Notes under the pieces: model-generated
The model's input: the letters and a program-made list of their open reading frames with translations, nothing else
Told to the model about the DNA's origin: nothing
The model's database searches: none
In this document: piece by piece, positions 1 through 7,230 of the stretch
How positions within the stretch are numbered: position 1 is the stretch's first letter
How the letters are laid out: each line of letters starts with the position of its first letter
Translations under genes and position numbers: made by a program
Source of the DNA: an uncultured Clostridia bacterium
Lineage (GTDB): Bacteria; Bacillota; Clostridia; TANB77; CAG-508
Direction of reading: 5' to 3'
Assembly (NCBI GenBank): GCA_944387435.1
Contig: CALXEW010000018.1
Coordinates: 1 to 35,653 of the forward strand
Length of the DNA stretch: 35,653 nucleotides

Positions 1-137
1 ATCCTTATGGAAGGGCTAAGAAAAATGGCATAGAGAAAAATATTATAGGGCAGGGACTGCCCGAATTAACGCCTGTGGAGATAGTAGGTTGCGAGGTCTA
101 TGAAGCAGGAAGCCCATTGGCTTTAGACAATGGGTAG
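1..137 (+). CDS. tnpB: IS200/IS605-type TnpB, C-terminal end only
   Basis: An open frame enters from the left edge (codons in phase with position 3) and stops with TAG at 135-137. It encodes about 44 residues that include TPVEIVGCEVYEAGSPLALD. The ending EAGSP before the stop, overlapping a hairpin, is typical of the C-terminal tail of TnpB (OrfB) proteins of IS200/IS605 elements, which are RNA-guided nucleases whose guide RNA comes from the 3' end of the element. Only the tail is in the window, so no catalytic residue can be checked. The family call rests on the tail and on the right-end hairpin that follows. Confidence 0.6.
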   Translation, partial: PYGRAKKNGIEKNIIGQGLPELTPVEIVGCEVYEAGSPLALDNG

Positions 138-142
138 TTCAC
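113..142 (+). mobile_element. IS200/IS605-type right end hairpin
   Basis: The stem CCCATTG (113-119) pairs with CAATGGG (128-134) around a CTTTAGA-type loop, followed by TAGTTCAC to 142. The hairpin overlaps the tnpB stop codon, as in IS200/IS605 right ends. A second, inverted copy differing by about one base over its core lies at 4254-4480, which supports this being an element end and not chance. By family knowledge, bases just after 142 would be the target-matching part of the guide RNA. That role is inferred. Confidence 0.6.
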
Positions 143-160
143 CATAATAATTCACATTTA

Positions 161-829
161 ATGAAATTAGATTATAGTAATAATAAAGAATTAATAAGCG
201 AAGAAAAAGAATTAATTACTCCATCAATTAGGGCTTTTCAAATAGGAGAAGGATCAGAAGGAAAACATTTAAAAAAAGTTGTAGAAAAGTTTGGCAAAAA
301 AACAAATGATGAAGCATATATAAAAGCAATGGATTGGTTTATATTAGAAGAAAATAGGCATTCTATGACTTTGAAAAAATATATGGAAGTATATGACATA
401 AAACCAATTGAAAATAATTGGATTGATAATGTGTTTAGATTTTTAAGAAAGTTAATGGGATTAGAATGTGAAGTGGTTGTATTAGTTACAGCTGAGATGA
501 TAGCTCTTTCTTATTACACTGCTCTTTCAAATGCAACAGGCTCAAAACTTTTAAAAGATATTTGTGCTCAAATGCTTCATGACGAATTAAGACATGTAGT
601 TTTCCAATCATATACATTACATAAAATAGGAGTAAGAAGAAATGAGTTCATAAATAAAATTGTAAGGGGAATTAGAAAGTTTTTTATGAGAATTACCTTA
701 AATGTTGTTTGGGTTAAATATAAAGACTTATTTAGGAATGGTAATTATACTAAAAAAACATTTAGAAATGATTGTTTAGAATATTTAAAGCAGTCTATTG
801 ATATAGAAAAAGCCGGAAAATTAGTTTAA
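161..829 (+). CDS. Ferritin-like di-iron protein, probably 5'-truncated
   Basis: This 222-residue, mostly helical protein has paired metal-ligand motifs of the ferritin-like fold: EENRH near residues 63-67, an isolated E in AEMIALSYYTALSN near 112, and HDELRH near 139-144. Such proteins bind a di-iron centre; the substrate is unknown. The ATG at 161 has no ribosome binding site. The same frame stays open upstream through the IS right end (VHHNNSHL before the Met), so the original N-terminus was probably lost when the IS200/IS605-type element joined here at about position 142. Whether it is still translated is doubtful. A ferritin-like/rubrerythrin relative is the safest call. Confidence 0.6.
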   Translation: MKLDYSNNKELISEEKELITPSIRAFQIGEGSEGKHLKKVVEKFGKKTNDEAYIKAMDWFILEENRHSMTLKKYMEVYDIKPIENNWIDNVFRFLRKLMGLECEVVVLVTAEMIALSYYTALSNATGSKLLKDICAQMLHDELRHVVFQSYTLHKIGVRRNEFINKIVRGIRKFFMRITLNVVWVKYKDLFRNGNYTKKTFRNDCLEYLKQSIDIEKAGKLV

Positions 830-845
830 AAATTATAAAGTTATA

Positions 846-1066
846 ATGATACTTGCAAGTGGCTTAAAAGCAAATTATTTTACTTTTGACAATAAGTATG
901 AAATAGATTATATTATACAATATAAGAATAACATTATTCCTATTGAAGTTAAATCAGATTAGAATATAAATAGTGTAAGTTTAGAACATTATAATATAAT
1001 GAAAAATATAATCCAAAAGTAAGAATACGTTTTTCAATGAAAAATTTACAAAAATATAATAATTAA
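846..1066 (+). pseudogene. Relic of a DUF4143-type AAA ATPase C-terminus
   Basis: Translation from 846 gives a stretch containing YFTFDNKYEIDYIIQYKNNI and then PIEVKSD before a TAG at 960-962. In other frames the same similarity continues, ending with NPKVRIRFSMKNLQKYNN at about 1010-1063. The E-(I/V)-D-(Y/F)...P-(I/V)-E-V-K pattern is the nuclease-like C-terminal domain of ATPases with DUF4143, the same family as the intact gene at 4702. Stops, a shift and the absence of the ATPase domain make this a decayed fragment. The family is inferred from motif memory, but the decay is directly visible. Confidence 0.65.
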
Positions 1067-1139
1067 ATAAATATACCATTATTTATGGTAGAATATATAA
1101 AAAAGTTCTTAGAGCTATGAAGAATAAAGGGGAAAGATA

Positions 1140-1889
1140 ATGAGAGATGAAAGAAGAAATTTTTTGAAATATATTATAATATTTGGAATAATAATTGTAA
1201 TTGAAGTTATAATATTATTTTTTATACAGAATGACTTCTTAACAATAAAAAATAAGCAAAAAACATTGGGAGTAATTGTTGACATTGTAAATACAAGTCA
1301 AATTGTTTCTAGAGGTGATTTTTATAGAATTACTTATTGGGGAACAATAATTGTAGAATATGAAGTAGACGGAATTAAATATTATAGTGAAAAACGTGTG
1401 AAGTCGTATGTAAGATTTTATGTTACAAGTGAAAGTGAATATTATATAGGTCGTGAAATACCAGTGGTTTACAATAAGGAATTGCCATCTGACTCAGCGA
1501 TAAATACTATATCAGGTAAATATAATGCTGTAATATATACGAGTTTTGCAATAGAAATATTAATTTTTATTATTTTTCTATATAGAAGACTTACTAAAAA
1601 GAAAAAAATGTGCTTAAAAGTTATTGAAGTAGAAAATATTGACTATCAAAGAGAAAGAGTATTTTTCGAAGAAGAGAAGAGTGAAAAATTATATTTCCTT
1701 GATTATGACTTTGGAGAAAAAATAAAAATCGGTGAAAATTATGAGTTAGACAATACACATAAAAGTAATTATAAAAAACAAGAGGTAGTATTTAAAAATA
1801 AGAATGTTGAAGCCTATAAAATAGTTGATATTAATAAGGATAGTTTTTTAGAAAATAAGAAAAAGCAAATAATAAAAAATGAAAAATAA
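1140..1889 (+). CDS. Two-TM membrane protein with DUF3592-like ectodomain
   Basis: The 249-residue protein starts at an ATG behind GGGGAAAG. A transmembrane helix at about residues 10-30 is followed by an extracytoplasmic beta-rich segment of about 100 residues. That segment has a G-x-I/V-V start, an internal VEYEVDGIKYYSE strand pair and a closing VVYNKELPSDS. A second helix follows at about 131-150, then a charged cytoplasmic tail of about 100 residues. The order TM, Y-x-V-x-Y-x-V-D-G, V-V-Y-N-x-x-x-P, TM is the DUF3592 layout, whose function is not known. The tail ends in lysine-rich sequence. The next gene, the penicillin-binding protein, begins 75 bp later in the same direction, so co-transcription is possible. 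Confidence 0.55.
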   Translation: MRDERRNFLKYIIIFGIIIVIEVIILFFIQNDFLTIKNKQKTLGVIVDIVNTSQIVSRGDFYRITYWGTIIVEYEVDGIKYYSEKRVKSYVRFYVTSESEYYIGREIPVVYNKELPSDSAINTISGKYNAVIYTSFAIEILIFIIFLYRRLTKKKKMCLKVIEVENIDYQRERVFFEEEKSEKLYFLDYDFGEKIKIGENYELDNTHKSNYKKQEVVFKNKNVEAYKIVDINKDSFLENKKKQIIKNEK

Positions 1890-1964
1890 AAGATAAGGAA
1901 TGAAATTTGTAATATATAGAATAAAAAATATTAAAATTGTAAGAGATAAAGGAGGGACTTTTAC

Positions 1965-3995
1965 ATGAAAAATAAAAAAGTATTAATCGGAATAATTATA
2001 GCAATAGTAGTTATAGTAATTGCAATTGTAGCAAGTGTTATAATTATGGGTAACAAAGAACAAGAAGAAGCAAAAGGTTTAATTAATGATTATTTTAGCT
2101 TTATTAATAACAAAAACTATGAAGGTCTATATTCAAAAGTAGCTAATATGAATATGAGTAAGGAAGATTTTGTAACAAGAAATCAAAATATTTATGAAGG
2201 AATTGACGCAAGTAACATACAAGTAGAAATAAATAATATTGAAAAGGTTGATAATGGTTATGATATAAGTTATCACGAGAAAATGTATACATCAGCAGGT
2301 GAAGTAGAATTTGATAACACGGCAAATGTGGTAAAAGAAGATGGAGAATTAAGACTTAAATGGTCATCAAGTATGATATTTCCACAATTAGGAGATACAG
2401 ATAAGGTAAGAGTTTCTACAATAAAAGCAAGAAGAGGAAGTATATTAGATAGGAATGATGTACCTTTAGCAGAAGATGGTGATATTGCATCAGTTGGAAT
2501 AGTACCAGGAAAACTAGGTAGTAATAGAGACGAAAATATTCAAAGAATATCAGAATTAACAGGTGTATCTGTAGATTATATAAATGAAAGTTTAAATGCT
2601 TCATATGTTCAAGATGATACTTTTGTTCCTGTTAAAAAGATAGTAAATAGTAATACAGAATTGAAAGAGCAGTTGCTTCAAATTCCAGGTGTTATGATAA
2701 ATAAAGAAGATGGAAGAGTTTATTCTTTAGGAGAAGAAGCAGCACATTTAATAGGATATGTACAATCTATAAATGCAGAAGAATTAGAAGAACATGAAGG
2801 AGAAGGTTATACTTCAACTAGCTTAATAGGAAAAGCAGGATTAGAACTTGCATATGAAGATACATTAAGAGGAATTGACGGTACTGATATTTACATAGTA
2901 GATGAAAATGAAAATAGAATTGCAAGCCTAGCAAAACAAGAACAAAAAGATGGACAAGATGTAAAATTAACAATAGACAGTAATTTACAAAAGCAAGTAT
3001 ATGAACAAATGAAAGATGATAAAGGTTTCTTTGTTATAATGGAACCTAAAACAGGAGAATTACTTGCGTTAGTAAGTACACCTACTTATGATTCAAATGA
3101 CTTTGTTGTTGGCTTAACTATTGATAAATGGAACAGTTTAAATAATGACGAAGCAAGACCGTTATTTAATAGGTTTACACAAAAATATTGTCCAGGATCT
3201 ACATTTAAACCAATAACAGGAGCAATTGGATTAACAACAGGTACAATTGACCCAAATGAAGATTTAGGATATACAGGCACAAGTTGGCAAAAAGATAGCT
3301 CTTGGGGAAATTATAATGTAACAACTTTAACAGGTTACTCTGGACCCAAAAATTTACTAAATGGAATATTACATTCAGATAATATCTATTTTGCTCAGTC
3401 AGTATTAAAAATGGGTGCAAATACATTTACAAGTAGCTTAGATAAAATAGGATTTAACCAAAGCTTAGATTTTCCACTTACACTTGCTAAATCTCAATAT
3501 GCAAGTGATAATGAAACTATTATAGAAGGAGAGACAAAACTTGCAGATAGTGGATATGGTCAAGGAGACATTTTAGTAAATCCAATACATATGGCAGCTA
3601 TTTATTCAGCATTTGCAAATGATGGTAATATGATTAAACCAAGAATTGAATATGATGAAGAAAAAAATGGAGAAATTTTAATAGAAAATGCATTTACAAA
3701 AGAAGCAGCAGATACTATTGAAAATGATTTAATACAAGTAGTTGAAAGCCCTGAGGGTACAGCAAATGATATGAAAATATCAGGTACAACAATTGCAGGA
3801 AAAACAGGAACAGCAGAATTAAAAACATCAAGTGAGGATACAGAAAGTGGTACTTTAGGATGGTTTGATTGTTATACTATAGATAGACCAAATGGAACTG
3901 ACATGCTAATTATCAGTATGGTAGAAAATGTACAAGATAACAGTGATGGTGGAAGTCATTATTTGATTAAGAAGATTAGAACATTATTTGAATAA
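1965..3995 (+). CDS. Class B penicillin-binding protein (MecA/PBP3-like transpeptidase)
   Basis: This 676-residue protein cross-links peptidoglycan outside the membrane. An N-terminal anchor helix (about 7-30) is followed by an NTF2-like MecA_N domain (about 35-140), a PBP dimerisation domain (about 150-310) and a transpeptidase domain (about 335-676). The three penicillin-binding motifs are intact: STFK with the acylated Ser at about residue 412, SDN at about 471-473 and KTG at about 613-615. A strong site GGAGGG precedes the ATG. The MecA_N plus dimerisation layout matches low-affinity-type class B PBPs common in Firmicutes. Beta-lactam affinity cannot be read from sequence alone. Confidence 0.93.
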   Translation: MKNKKVLIGIIIAIVVIVIAIVASVIIMGNKEQEEAKGLINDYFSFINNKNYEGLYSKVANMNMSKEDFVTRNQNIYEGIDASNIQVEINNIEKVDNGYDISYHEKMYTSAGEVEFDNTANVVKEDGELRLKWSSSMIFPQLGDTDKVRVSTIKARRGSILDRNDVPLAEDGDIASVGIVPGKLGSNRDENIQRISELTGVSVDYINESLNASYVQDDTFVPVKKIVNSNTELKEQLLQIPGVMINKEDGRVYSLGEEAAHLIGYVQSINAEELEEHEGEGYTSTSLIGKAGLELAYEDTLRGIDGTDIYIVDENENRIASLAKQEQKDGQDVKLTIDSNLQKQVYEQMKDDKGFFVIMEPKTGELLALVSTPTYDSNDFVVGLTIDKWNSLNNDEARPLFNRFTQKYCPGSTFKPITGAIGLTTGTIDPNEDLGYTGTSWQKDSSWGNYNVTTLTGYSGPKNLLNGILHSDNIYFAQSVLKMGANTFTSSLDKIGFNQSLDFPLTLAKSQYASDNETIIEGETKLADSGYGQGDILVNPIHMAAIYSAFANDGNMIKPRIEYDEEKNGEILIENAFTKEAADTIENDLIQVVESPEGTANDMKISGTTIAGKTGTAELKTSSEDTESGTLGWFDCYTIDRPNGTDMLIISMVENVQDNSDGGSHYLIKKIRTLFE

Positions 3996-4026
3996 TGTCC
4001 TGTTGGGGACGTTTCCTTTTGGGACA
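3996..4026 (+). terminator. Hairpin after the PBP gene
   Basis: TGTCC (3996-4000), immediately after the stop codon, pairs with GGACA at the end of TTTTGGGACA (to 4026). The loop carries TTGGGGACG. There is no long T tract, so termination is uncertain. The same loop motif recurs in the terminator at 16186. Confidence 0.4.
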
Positions 4027-4045
4027 TATTTAAACAGGGAATTGG

Positions 4046-4134
4046 AGTAATTTTTTAGATTTAAGCTTCGCTTACCGGTGTTTTTACTACCCTTTTATTT
4101 CCCTACGTAAAAACACCTAATCTAAAAAATTACT
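4046..4134. other. Three-way-junction foldback element, copy A
   Basis: A perfect 16-bp outer stem (4046-4061 with 4119-4134) encloses two further helices. One is a small hairpin, TAAGC-TTC-GCTTA (4062-4074). The other, after a CC linker, is a perfect 11-bp stem (4077-4087 with 4107-4117) closed by a pyrimidine-rich loop ending CCCTAC. The copy at 9335-9420 has exactly the same architecture with compensated base changes. AGGGAA at 4036-4041 can pair with TTCCCT in the loop (4099-4104). It could be a structured RNA, a REP-like palindrome or a small foldback transposon. Nothing in it is coding. Confidence 0.75.
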
Positions 4135-4253
4135 TATACTTATTTTAATGTAAAAAAAGTATATAAATATTTAGAAGGAAAATATTATGTTGAAAGATAA
4201 ATATAATATGACAAGAGAACAAAATGTTTTTTAGCTAAAAGAAATATTGTGGA

Positions 4254-4480
4254 GTGAACTACCCATGGTCTAAAGCGAGACTGTTTAGAAAGTACAAAAA
4301 TATTCAAAAAATTATGTTACAAAAACGTATTTCCTATTTTTATACTAAATTATTATATAAAGTGGTTTGATTTTGCTATTTTATATAAAAGGTCAATGTA
4401 AAAGTGGTAAGAATTTTTTTACATTTTTTGTAAAATTAAAAAGTTCGACTTTTTGAACAGTCTCTCTAAAGCCAATGGGA
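4254..4480 (-). mobile_element. IS200/IS605-type right-end relic, interrupted
   Basis: GTGAACTACCCATGG followed by TCTAAAGC (4254-4276), continued by CAATGGG after the inserted MITE (4473-4479), is the reverse complement of the right end at 113-142 with about one difference. With the MITE removed it again folds as the CCCATTG/CAATGGG-type hairpin. The rest of the IS is gone, so this marks an old insertion in opposite orientation to the copy at the window start. Confidence 0.6.
4277..4464. mobile_element. 188-bp MITE with 8-bp target duplication
   Basis: The element begins GAGACTGTTTAGAAAGT and ends with the near-perfect inverse, ACTTTTTGAACAGTCTC: 9 perfect terminal bases, then 15 of 17 overall. 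It is flanked on both sides by the same 8 bases TCTAAAGC (4269-4276 and 4465-4472). It contains no open frame of note. Inverted ends plus a perfect 8-bp duplication are what a non-autonomous DNA transposon leaves. The transposase family that moved it was not identified. Confidence 0.85.
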
Positions 4481-4623
4481 TTGCGGTTGCCTTATTTCAA
4501 TTTGGTGAATTAATTACAAAATATTATGAGAGTAATGATATAGAAGGATTAAAACAATTTGTTTATGATGAATGTTTAACAGGGATAAATATGCCTACTA
4601 AGTAATTAATACTATTTGAGAAC

Positions 4624-4678
4624 AATATTTCTATTCCGAAAAAATGAAAAAAATTTGACTTTTCGGAATAGGAATATT
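4624..4678. promoter_or_regulatory. Long inverted repeat just upstream of the DUF4143 ATPase
   Basis: Two 19-base arms (4624-4642 and 4660-4678), including CTATTCCGAAAA and TTTTCGGAATAG, pair with a single mismatch around a 17-base A-rich loop. The structure ends 24 bases before the GTG start of the ATPase gene. It could be an operator, a terminator of the relic upstream, or a leader hairpin. The sequence alone does not decide. Confidence 0.5.
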
Positions 4679-4701
4679 ATAATTATTATGAGGTGATTTG
4701 T

Positions 4702-5892
4702 GTGAAATTAATAAAAAGAGAACAATATTTAAATAAATTAATAAATGTTTTAGGAACACCTGACATTAAAGTTATTACTGGAATTAGGCGTAGTGGAAAA
4801 TCAAAATTATTGGAATTATTCAAAAAATATATAATAGAAAATATAGAAAATAGTAATATAATACATATTAATTATAATTTACCAAAATACGAAGATTTAA
4901 AGGAATATAAAAAATTAATAAATTATGTTGAAGATAATTATAAAGAAAATATGAAAAATTTTCTATTTATTGATGAAGTACAAATGTGTGAAGGGTTTGA
5001 AAAAGCAATAAATGGATTCCATGCTGAAGAAAAATTTGATATTTATATAACTGGTTCAAATGCTTTTTTAATGAGTAGTGATTTAGCAACATTATTTACT
5101 GGCAGAACATTTGAAATAGAAGTATACCCTTTTTCTTTTAAGGAATATCAAGAATATTATAAATATCAATATATACAAGAAGCATTTGATAAATATGTTT
5201 TTGAAGGTGGAATGTCTGGTTCTTATTTATATAAAACTCAGGAGGAAAAATATCAATATATTAGGGAAGTATTTAATACTTTAATTGTAAGAGATATAAA
5301 ACAAAAATATAAAATAAGAAATGCAGATATAATTCAAAATTTAGCAGATTATTTAATGGATAACATTTCAAATTTAACTTCTCCTAACAACATAGCAAAT
5401 GTTTTGAATTCTAATAATGTAAGTATAACTGATAAAACAATAAATAATTATATAGAATATTTATGTTATGCTTTTGCGTTTTATAAAGTAAAAAGGTATG
5501 ATATAAAAGGGAAAAAGTATCTTAGTACACAAAATAAATATTATTTAGCAGATCATTCTTTTAGATATGCTTTATTAGGAACAAGTAATATGGATTATGG
5601 AAGAATATATGAAAACATCGTTGCAATAGAATTGTTAAGAAGAGGTTATGAAATATATATAGGAACTTTATATCAAAAGGAAATAGATTTTGTAGCAAAA
5701 AAACAAGGAAAGCAGATTTACATACAAGTATCAGATGATATAAGTAATGAAACAACTTTTAAAAGAGAAGTAAACTCTCTTTTAAAGATACAAGATGCTT
5801 ATCCTAAAGTTATTATAGCTAGAACAAAACATGAAAATTATCAATATGAAGGAATAGAAATAATGGATATAGCTAAGTGGCTTATGGAATAA
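4702..5892 (+). CDS. AAA ATPase with DUF4143 C-terminal domain
   Basis: The protein has 396 residues from the GTG at 4702, chosen because GAGGTG sits 7 bases before it and the resulting N-terminus (KLIKREQYLNKL) is typical of the family; a GTG at 4693 would overlap that site. Walker A is GIRRSGKS (about 27-34), Walker B is FLFIDEVQ (D91, E92), and ITGSNAFLMS and GRTFEIEVYPFSFKEY follow. The C-terminal nuclease-like part has QKEIDFVAKKQGKQIYIQVS. These proteins are widespread in bacteria and archaea and have no settled function; DNA binding is often assumed. The relic at 846 is a second family member in the same window. Confidence 0.85.
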   Translation: MKLIKREQYLNKLINVLGTPDIKVITGIRRSGKSKLLELFKKYIIENIENSNIIHINYNLPKYEDLKEYKKLINYVEDNYKENMKNFLFIDEVQMCEGFEKAINGFHAEEKFDIYITGSNAFLMSSDLATLFTGRTFEIEVYPFSFKEYQEYYKYQYIQEAFDKYVFEGGMSGSYLYKTQEEKYQYIREVFNTLIVRDIKQKYKIRNADIIQNLADYLMDNISNLTSPNNIANVLNSNNVSITDKTINNYIEYLCYAFAFYKVKRYDIKGKKYLSTQNKYYLADHSFRYALLGTSNMDYGRIYENIVAIELLRRGYEIYIGTLYQKEIDFVAKKQGKQIYIQVSDDISNETTFKREVNSLLKIQDAYPKVIIARTKHENYQYEGIEIMDIAKWLME

Positions 5893-5931
5893 AATAAATG
5901 AAGTAAAGTTAAGTGGTATTCAAATAATTTT

Positions 5932-5982
5932 AGATTGGAGTTTAAATTTAATAAGTTTAACTTCAATCTTTTTTCTTTTCTG
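5932..5982 (+). terminator. Rho-independent terminator after the DUF4143 ATPase
   Basis: The arms AGATTGGAGTTTAAA and TTTAACTTCAATCT pair with one irregularity and are followed by a run of T (TTTTTTCTTTTC). It separates the ATPase from the dehydrogenase gene at 6039. Confidence 0.7.
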
Positions 5983-6038
5983 TAATAAAAATGAAAAATA
6001 ATGGCATAATAAGGAAAAGAAATTAAGGAGGTTTATTT

Positions 6039-7115
6039 ATGGATAGAAAAGTTAGAGTTGTTCAATATGGAACTGGAAAAATGAGTGTGTATACAATGAG
6101 GTATGTATATGAAAAAGGTGGAGAAATAGTAGGTGCAATAGATGTGAATCCAGATGTTATAGGAAAAGATATTGGTGAAATAATGGGATGTGAAGATAAA
6201 GAAGTTAAAGTTGTTGGAGTAGATGAAGCAGAAAAAATGCTTGGTGAAACAAAACCAGATGTTGTAATTGTTACAACAATGAGTTTAATAGAAGATGTTA
6301 AAGAAGCTTTAATGTTATGTGCAAAATTAGGATTAAATGCAATAACAACATGTGAAGAAGCTTTTTACCCACAAAACTCAAATCCTGGAGTTACTTCTAC
6401 AATAGATAAATTAGCAAAAGAGAATAATTGTACAATTACAGGAACAGGATACCAAGATATATATTGGGGAGAATTAATTTCTGCAATTGGAGGTTCAACA
6501 CATAAAATAACAAAAATAAAAGGAAGTTCAAGTTATAATGTAGAAGATTATGGAATTGCATTAGCAAGAGCTCATGGTGCAGGACTTACACTTGAGGAAT
6601 TTGACAAGAAAGTTGCAAGTTTAGATAGAATAAGTGATGAAGAAAGAAGAAAAGTAATAGAAAGTGGAGAATATGCACCTTCATATATGTGGAATGTAAA
6701 TGGATGGTTATGTGAAAAACTAGGATTAACAGTAGAATCACAGTCGCAAGAATGTGTGCCACAAATAGCAAAAAGAGATATATTTTCAAGTACATTAAAT
6801 ATGACCGTAAAAAAAGGTGACGCAACAGGAATGAGTGCTGTTGTTACAACAAAAACTAAAGAAGGAATTACATTAGAAACACAATGTATAGGAAAAGTAT
6901 ATGATGAAGATGAGTTTGATAGAAATGAATGGACAATAGAAGGAGAACCAACTACAACAATAGTAGTGGAAAAACCAAATACAGTAGAATTAACATGTGC
7001 AACAGTAGTAAATAGAATACCAGATGTTATGAATGCTAAGGCAGGTTATGTACCAACAAATGAAATGGATGAATTAAAATATAGAGTAAAACCATTAAAT
7101 GAATATGTAAAATAA
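6039..7115 (+). CDS. ord: 2,4-diaminopentanoate dehydrogenase-like oxidoreductase
   Basis: The 358-residue protein begins with an NAD(P)-binding Rossmann start of DapB type (VRVVQYGTGKMSVYTMRYV, about 5-23), then GAIDVNPDVIGKDIGEIMG. The N-terminal signature with GKMSxYTMRYVxEKGxEIVGAxDxNPxxxGKDI matches clostridial 2,4-diaminopentanoate dehydrogenase. That enzyme oxidatively deaminates 2,4-diaminopentanoate in ornithine fermentation. The start is supported by AAGGAGG. The usual partners (orr, ortA/B, oraS/E) are not in the window; its neighbours are an ATPase and phosphofructokinase. The substrate is therefore assigned from family resemblance only, and a related amino-acid dehydrogenase activity is possible. 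Confidence 0.7.
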   Translation: MDRKVRVVQYGTGKMSVYTMRYVYEKGGEIVGAIDVNPDVIGKDIGEIMGCEDKEVKVVGVDEAEKMLGETKPDVVIVTTMSLIEDVKEALMLCAKLGLNAITTCEEAFYPQNSNPGVTSTIDKLAKENNCTITGTGYQDIYWGELISAIGGSTHKITKIKGSSSYNVEDYGIALARAHGAGLTLEEFDKKVASLDRISDEERRKVIESGEYAPSYMWNVNGWLCEKLGLTVESQSQECVPQIAKRDIFSSTLNMTVKKGDATGMSAVVTTKTKEGITLETQCIGKVYDEDEFDRNEWTIEGEPTTTIVVEKPNTVELTCATVVNRIPDVMNAKAGYVPTNEMDELKYRVKPLNEYVK

Positions 7116-7169
7116 AAAGGAGAAAGAAAAAAGATAAAGAAATATTAAAATGAAAATAATAAAAAACTG

Positions 7170-7197
7170 TTGTAAAAAAATAAATTATTGATATAAT
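7170..7197 (+). promoter_or_regulatory. Promoter of pfkA
   Basis: TTGTAA, 16 bases, then TATAAT (7192-7197), ending 33 bases before the pfkA start codon. This is a good match to a housekeeping (sigma-A) promoter. Confidence 0.65.
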
Positions 7198-7230
7198 AAT
7201 ACTGATAAACTAATATGAGGAGGAATTTTT

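Larger units (their letters stand above)
4187..4605 (+). pseudogene. Broken Fic-like gene, N- and C-terminal pieces only
   Basis: An ATG at 4187 behind AGAAGG opens MLKDKYNMTREQNVF. A one-base shift in a T run (4226-4231) then gives LAKRNIV. This resembles the start of clostridial Fic-family (AMP-transferase) proteins as I remember them. The middle of the gene is missing and replaced by an IS right-end relic plus a MITE. Afterwards a frame ending at 4603-4605 reads ALFQFGELITKYYESNDIEG and then LKQFVYDECLTGINMPTK, which looks like a genuine C-terminus. The Fic assignment is a motif-memory inference, but the disruption is directly visible. Confidence 0.4.

Noticed and set aside
4254..4540. Reading GVNYPWSKANGIAV across the MITE-free right-end sequence as protein
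   Set aside because: The DNA matches the inverted IS right end at 113-142 almost base for base, so the apparent coding there is more likely coincidence at the junction.
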